Shown piece after piece: positions 15,386-17,783 of a DNA stretch of 17,783 nt. How positions within the stretch are numbered: position 1 is the stretch's first letter; the number at the start of each line of letters is the position of its first letter. Both the position numbers and the translations under genes were made by a program. Source of the stretch: Syntrophaceae bacterium (GTDB taxonomy: Bacteria > Desulfobacterota > Desulfomonilia > Desulfomonilales > Desulfomonilaceae); contig JACWAG010000217.1 of the NCBI GenBank assembly GCA_014874425.1, positions 1 to 17,783 of the forward strand, in the 5' to 3' direction. The notes below the pieces were generated by a model. That model did no database searches. It was not told where the DNA came from and was given only the letters and a program-made list of their open reading frames with translations.

Positions 15386-15571
15386 ATGTTTGTGCCAAAG
15401 ATAAATGATGAGAAATGTAAGCAGTGTGGTGAGTGTATAGACGTTTGCCCAGCGGATGTTTTGGCCGCCAATGACTCTAAGACAGTCGTATCAAACGCCG
15501 AGGACTGTCTCGGTTGCGAATCGTGCGTGTCTGTTTGTCCTGAAGAGGCCATACAGGTCGAGGAAGTTTGA
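15386..15571 (+). CDS. 2[4Fe-4S] ferredoxin
   Basis: A 61-residue low-potential electron carrier. Two cluster-binding motifs of the CxxCxxCxxxCP type are complete: C11, C14, C17 and C21-Pro, then C41, C44, C47 and C51-Pro, so each 4Fe-4S cluster is bound by three cysteines of one motif and the fourth of the other. The pseudo-twofold symmetry and acidic character (EECEE-like ends, many Asp/Glu) are typical of clostridial-type ferredoxins. No insertion between motifs and no C-terminal extension, so not the Alvin or 7Fe type. The start ATG 15386 has GGAAGG upstream. It would serve low-potential redox enzymes in the cytosol; none is adjacent. It reads divergently from polA and is 119 bp before a hydrolase gene on the same strand. 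Confidence 0.93.
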   Translation: MFVPKINDEKCKQCGECIDVCPADVLAANDSKTVVSNAEDCLGCESCVSVCPEEAIQVEEV

Positions 15572-15603
15572 ACCGGCTGTTTTAAATTAACCTGTAACTG
15601 AGT

Positions 15604-15649
15604 GGATGAGCTTGACTCTGAAATTTGACAAAACTGGCCAAGTTCATCC
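15604..15649. repeat. Long inverted repeat between ferredoxin and hydrolase genes
   Basis: GGATGAGCTTG (15604-15614) can pair with CAAGTTCATCC (15639-15649), 11 positions with one G-T pair, around a 24-base loop. No T run follows. It might end the ferredoxin transcript or act on the downstream leader. Confidence 0.35.
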
Positions 15650-15690
15650 TCTCTTGATGCCCATCTGGCTGAAACTTGTAGGGGAAGTCC

Positions 15691-16245
15691 ATGAACACTG
15701 CGCTCATATTGATCGACATCCAGAATGATTATTTTCCCGGCGGGAAAATGGAACTCGATGGATCTGTTGAAGCAAGTTTACAAGCCAAAACATTGCTTTC
15801 GGTCTTCAGAGAAAAGGGACTTCCGTTGATTCACATTCAACACGTCAGTGTTCGGCCTGGAGCGACTTTCTTCATTCCAGACACAAAAGGGATCGAATTT
15901 CACGAAAACGTTGAGCCTCTGCAGCACGAAACCGTTATTCGAAAGAATTACCCGAACAGCTTCCGGGAAACATCCCTGTTGGATCATCTCGAAAAGGAAT
16001 CAATCAAACACCTCATAATTGCCGGAATGATGACGCACATGTGCGTGGACGCCACGACCCGGGCCGCTTTTGATTATGGTTTTAAATGTACTGTTATTAC
16101 GGACGCCTGTACGACAAAGTCACTCTCTTTTGAGAATGAGATTATTCCTGCGGCGCATGTGCATGGGGCTTTTCTGGCGGCCCTCAATAACGTTTACGCA
16201 GACGTGATTACGACAAAAGATTTCATTTCAGGGAATATCGTATAG
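15691..16245 (+). CDS. Isochorismatase-like cysteine hydrolase
   Basis: 184 residues of the isochorismatase/nicotinamidase-like fold, a Rossmann-type hydrolase. The catalytic triad is visible: Asp9 in LILIDIQNDYF, Lys85 in VIRKNYPNSF, and the nucleophile Cys118 in GMMTHMCVDATTRAAFDYG. The non-prolyl Met-Met pair before Thr-His replaces the cis-peptide Val-Ala-Thr type turn seen in many members, but the position of the turn is kept. Family members cleave nicotinamide, N-carbamoyl compounds, isochorismate or streptothricin-like substrates; the residues here do not settle which one. It lacks the metal-site Asp-x-His-x-x-His cluster clearly expected for a nicotinamidase, which makes PncA less likely. 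The start ATG 15691 has GGGGAAG upstream. Soluble and probably cytosolic. It converges with the permease gene. Confidence 0.87.
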   Translation: MNTALILIDIQNDYFPGGKMELDGSVEASLQAKTLLSVFREKGLPLIHIQHVSVRPGATFFIPDTKGIEFHENVEPLQHETVIRKNYPNSFRETSLLDHLEKESIKHLIIAGMMTHMCVDATTRAAFDYGFKCTVITDACTTKSLSFENEIIPAAHVHGAFLAALNNVYADVITTKDFISGNIV

Positions 16246-16320
16246 AAAATGACTGGAAAATGTTCTTAAATGACTTACCGGGTCGAAATGCGCATGATCG
16301 TCTGAAGCGTGAGCCAATAG

Positions 16321-17511
16321 CTATTCTTGTGACTTGTCAGCAGTCGGTTCTTGAACTGATGACCGGCAACAGCTTTCGGAACAGGAACACTTATGCCCAT
16401 GGTCACTAACGGAAGAACTGTCTCCTGATAGCGAGCCCACATATGGCATCAAGTAATTCTTCCACAATGATCTCAGGATCAGTCCTCCCAGGATTAGCTC
16501 TGCGGCCCACTCGGACCACTCCCAAAAGGCCCCTCCTGTTGAGGCAAACCCTGCGCTAGCCATGGCGGAGACGCCACTTACACGGTAGATCAAGTCGGTT
16601 ACAAACGCCATAAACAGAGAGCAAACGACTATTGATCCTATATAAATGCCAAGGGATCGCTTACCAAGTATACCGACAACCATCGAGATAGTAGTCACAT
16701 TTGTAGCTGGACCAGCCATGAGCATCACAAGAGCGGCCCCTGGGCTCATTCCCTTCATGACGAGAGCGGCCGCCACCGGAGTAGACAACGTTGCGCACAC
16801 ATACATAGGACCACTAATAACTATGGCTATCAGATATGAGCCAAGTCCCCCGCCCATGACCCCTTTTACGAAAGAATCCGGTATAATTACGGTTATGATT
16901 CCGGCAAGCGCTATTCCAATCACGAACCACACAGCCAGGTCTTCCATGAGGTCGTCGAACGCGAATCTCATTCCAGCCCGAAGCCTCTCCAGAAAAGTGT
17001 GATGTCGGGCATGAACCCAGGGATCACAACCGATGCCATCACAGCAAGCGTCGACAATACAAGTCCGATCTACAACGATGTCGCCACTCTCAATATAAGA
17101 CTTGCCTGTGAAATTCTCGATCAATCCTGCGCTCATTGCGCTGAAAAATGCTGTAATCGGCCTCATTAGAGTCAGGACGGGGCCTAAAAGTGAATATGTC
17201 AGAGCTATGGAATCAATACCAGTCTCAGGTGTGGAAGTTAAAAAGGAAAGACACGCTCCATTATTCGCACCCTGTCTTTTGAGGCCCGCGACAGCGGGAA
17301 CTACCCCACAGGAGCACAAAGGTATGGGAATACCCAGCAACGAAGCATAAAGCACTGATCTGAATCTACCCCGCTGCAAGTATTTTGCGACTGAATCTAC
17401 ACTGATATATACGCGAATGATCCCTGCGATCAAAAAGCCAAAAAGGAGGTACAGTGAGGCTGCCTCCAGGATCCGCCATGATGACGTGAGAGATTGAAAT
17501 ACGATGTTCAT
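16321..17511 (-). CDS. SO_0444/DUF318-type metal efflux permease
   Basis: 396 residues and about eight to ten hydrophobic segments in two halves. The first half has GIPIPLCSCGVVP (60-72; Cys66 and Cys68) and FLTSTPETGIDS (90-101); the second half has ISGPMYVCATLSTPVAAAL and LMAGPATNVTTIS. This is the signature of the DUF318/ArsP-like permease family, and the length and PLCSCG motif fit the SO_0444 branch linked to copper/zinc efflux. Between the halves is a soluble loop with C151, C156, C157, C162 and H167, H170, H171; the C-terminal tail has HGHKCSCSESCC (371-382). Both could bind metal. The exported ion is not proven; arsenicals or other soft metals are alternatives. The start is ATG 17511, with a poor ribosome site. 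An acyl-CoA ligase gene ends 73 bp upstream on the same strand; no metal-responsive regulator gene is seen. Confidence 0.85.
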   Translation of the reverse strand: MNIVFQSLTSSWRILEAASLYLLFGFLIAGIIRVYISVDSVAKYLQRGRFRSVLYASLLGIPIPLCSCGVVPAVAGLKRQGANNGACLSFLTSTPETGIDSIALTYSLLGPVLTLMRPITAFFSAMSAGLIENFTGKSYIESGDIVVDRTCIVDACCDGIGCDPWVHARHHTFLERLRAGMRFAFDDLMEDLAVWFVIGIALAGIITVIIPDSFVKGVMGGGLGSYLIAIVISGPMYVCATLSTPVAAALVMKGMSPGAALVMLMAGPATNVTTISMVVGILGKRSLGIYIGSIVVCSLFMAFVTDLIYRVSGVSAMASAGFASTGGAFWEWSEWAAELILGGLILRSLWKNYLMPYVGSLSGDSSSVSDHGHKCSCSESCCRSSVQEPTADKSQE

Positions 17512-17517
17512 AAGTTC

Positions 17518-17546
17518 AATATTCGGCAGGTATCTTTTCCTGTCAA
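17518..17546 (-). promoter_or_regulatory. Possible promoter of the permease gene
   Basis: On the minus strand a perfect TTGACA (17546-17541) is 17 bp from AATATT (17523-17518), a weak -10. The start of transcription would be at or next to the permease ATG, implying a nearly leaderless message if real. Confidence 0.25.
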
Positions 17547-17584
17547 TGAGTTACATCAATATGACGCCAGGGAAACTCAGCCAA

Positions 17585-17783
17585 CTATTTCCGGTTGCTG
17601 TCCATGTCAGGCTCTGGAATTAATTTTTTCATGTTTTCCCTGATCATTTTTTTATTTAACTTACCAACGCTTGTTTTGGGGATTTTTCCCACAATATGAA
17701 AACGATCCGGCACAGCCCACTTTGATATGATACTCTGCTTTACAAACTCCATCATAAACGCCCGGAGATCGTCCTCGGAAACC
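17585..17783 (-). CDS. Acyl-CoA ligase (ANL superfamily), C-terminal end only
   Basis: On the minus strand an open frame enters from the window edge and ends at TAG (17587-17585), giving the last 65 residues. They read VSEDDLRAFMMEFV, then SIISKWAVPDRFHIV and GKIPKTSVGKLNKKMIR, then a short charged tail. Pro-Lys-Thr-Ser-x-Gly-Lys is the C-terminal motif of adenylate-forming enzymes, whose last lysine completes the adenylation active site; Val-Gly-Lys-Leu-Asn-Lys-Lys is usual in fatty-acid or medium-chain acyl-CoA ligases. It would activate a carboxylic acid as its CoA thioester for beta-oxidation or lipid synthesis. The N-terminal four fifths are outside the window, so substrate class is uncertain. 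It precedes the permease gene by 73 bp on the same strand. Confidence 0.85.
   Translation of the reverse strand, partial: VSEDDLRAFMMEFVKQSIISKWAVPDRFHIVGKIPKTSVGKLNKKMIRENMKKLIPEPDMDSNRK

Noticed and set aside
16646..17350. Plus-strand open frames opposite the permease gene
   Set aside because: They are antisense shadows of a clear membrane-protein gene with conserved motifs.
1..17783. A mobile element, phage region, CRISPR array or defence island
   Set aside because: No transposase, integrase, repeat array, restriction or toxin-antitoxin motif was found; the gene content is mostly housekeeping.

Overview
The window looks like an ordinary chromosomal segment of an anaerobic Gram-negative bacterium, most likely a Desulfobacterota (former Deltaproteobacteria) member of moderate GC. 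This is an inference from gene content: a PurF carrying 4Fe-4S-type cysteines, a clostridial-type 2[4Fe-4S] ferredoxin, an EtfBA pair, several exported proteins with Sec-type signals, and an acyl-CoA ligase. No rRNA, tRNA, CRISPR array, transposase, phage gene or obvious genomic island was seen.

Left part (1-6075): the C-terminal end of a proline/glutamine-rich protein with a strong terminator; purF with its own promoter; and ispD convergent with purF, with only 3 bp between the two stop codons and a purF terminator hairpin lying inside the end of ispD. Divergent from ispD is a small pair, a putative winged-helix protein and a single-HKD phospholipase D-like protein with a C-terminal cysteine knuckle. 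A 14-bp palindrome lies between ispD and this pair. priA (primosomal helicase) follows.

Middle part (6076-11176): a membrane-anchored or secreted thioredoxin; a two-gene unit for exported proteins (a divergent phosphodiester-glycosidase-like protein and a TPR protein) behind a good sigma70-type promoter; then etfB-etfA behind a second good promoter with a palindrome just upstream. A hairpin lies between etfA and the convergent cinA.

Right part (11177-17783): polA and cinA on the minus strand, probably co-transcribed in that order; a divergent ferredoxin and an isochorismatase-like cysteine hydrolase on the plus strand; then, on the minus strand, a metal-efflux-type permease of the SO_0444/DUF318 kind and, upstream of it, the last 65 codons of an acyl-CoA ligase cut by the window edge.

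Functionally this is mainly housekeeping (purine and isoprenoid synthesis, DNA replication and repair, electron transfer) with a few poorly characterised genes. The least explained are the winged-helix/PLD pair beside priA and the exported glycosidase-like/TPR pair. I do not see a clear new defence or mobile system.
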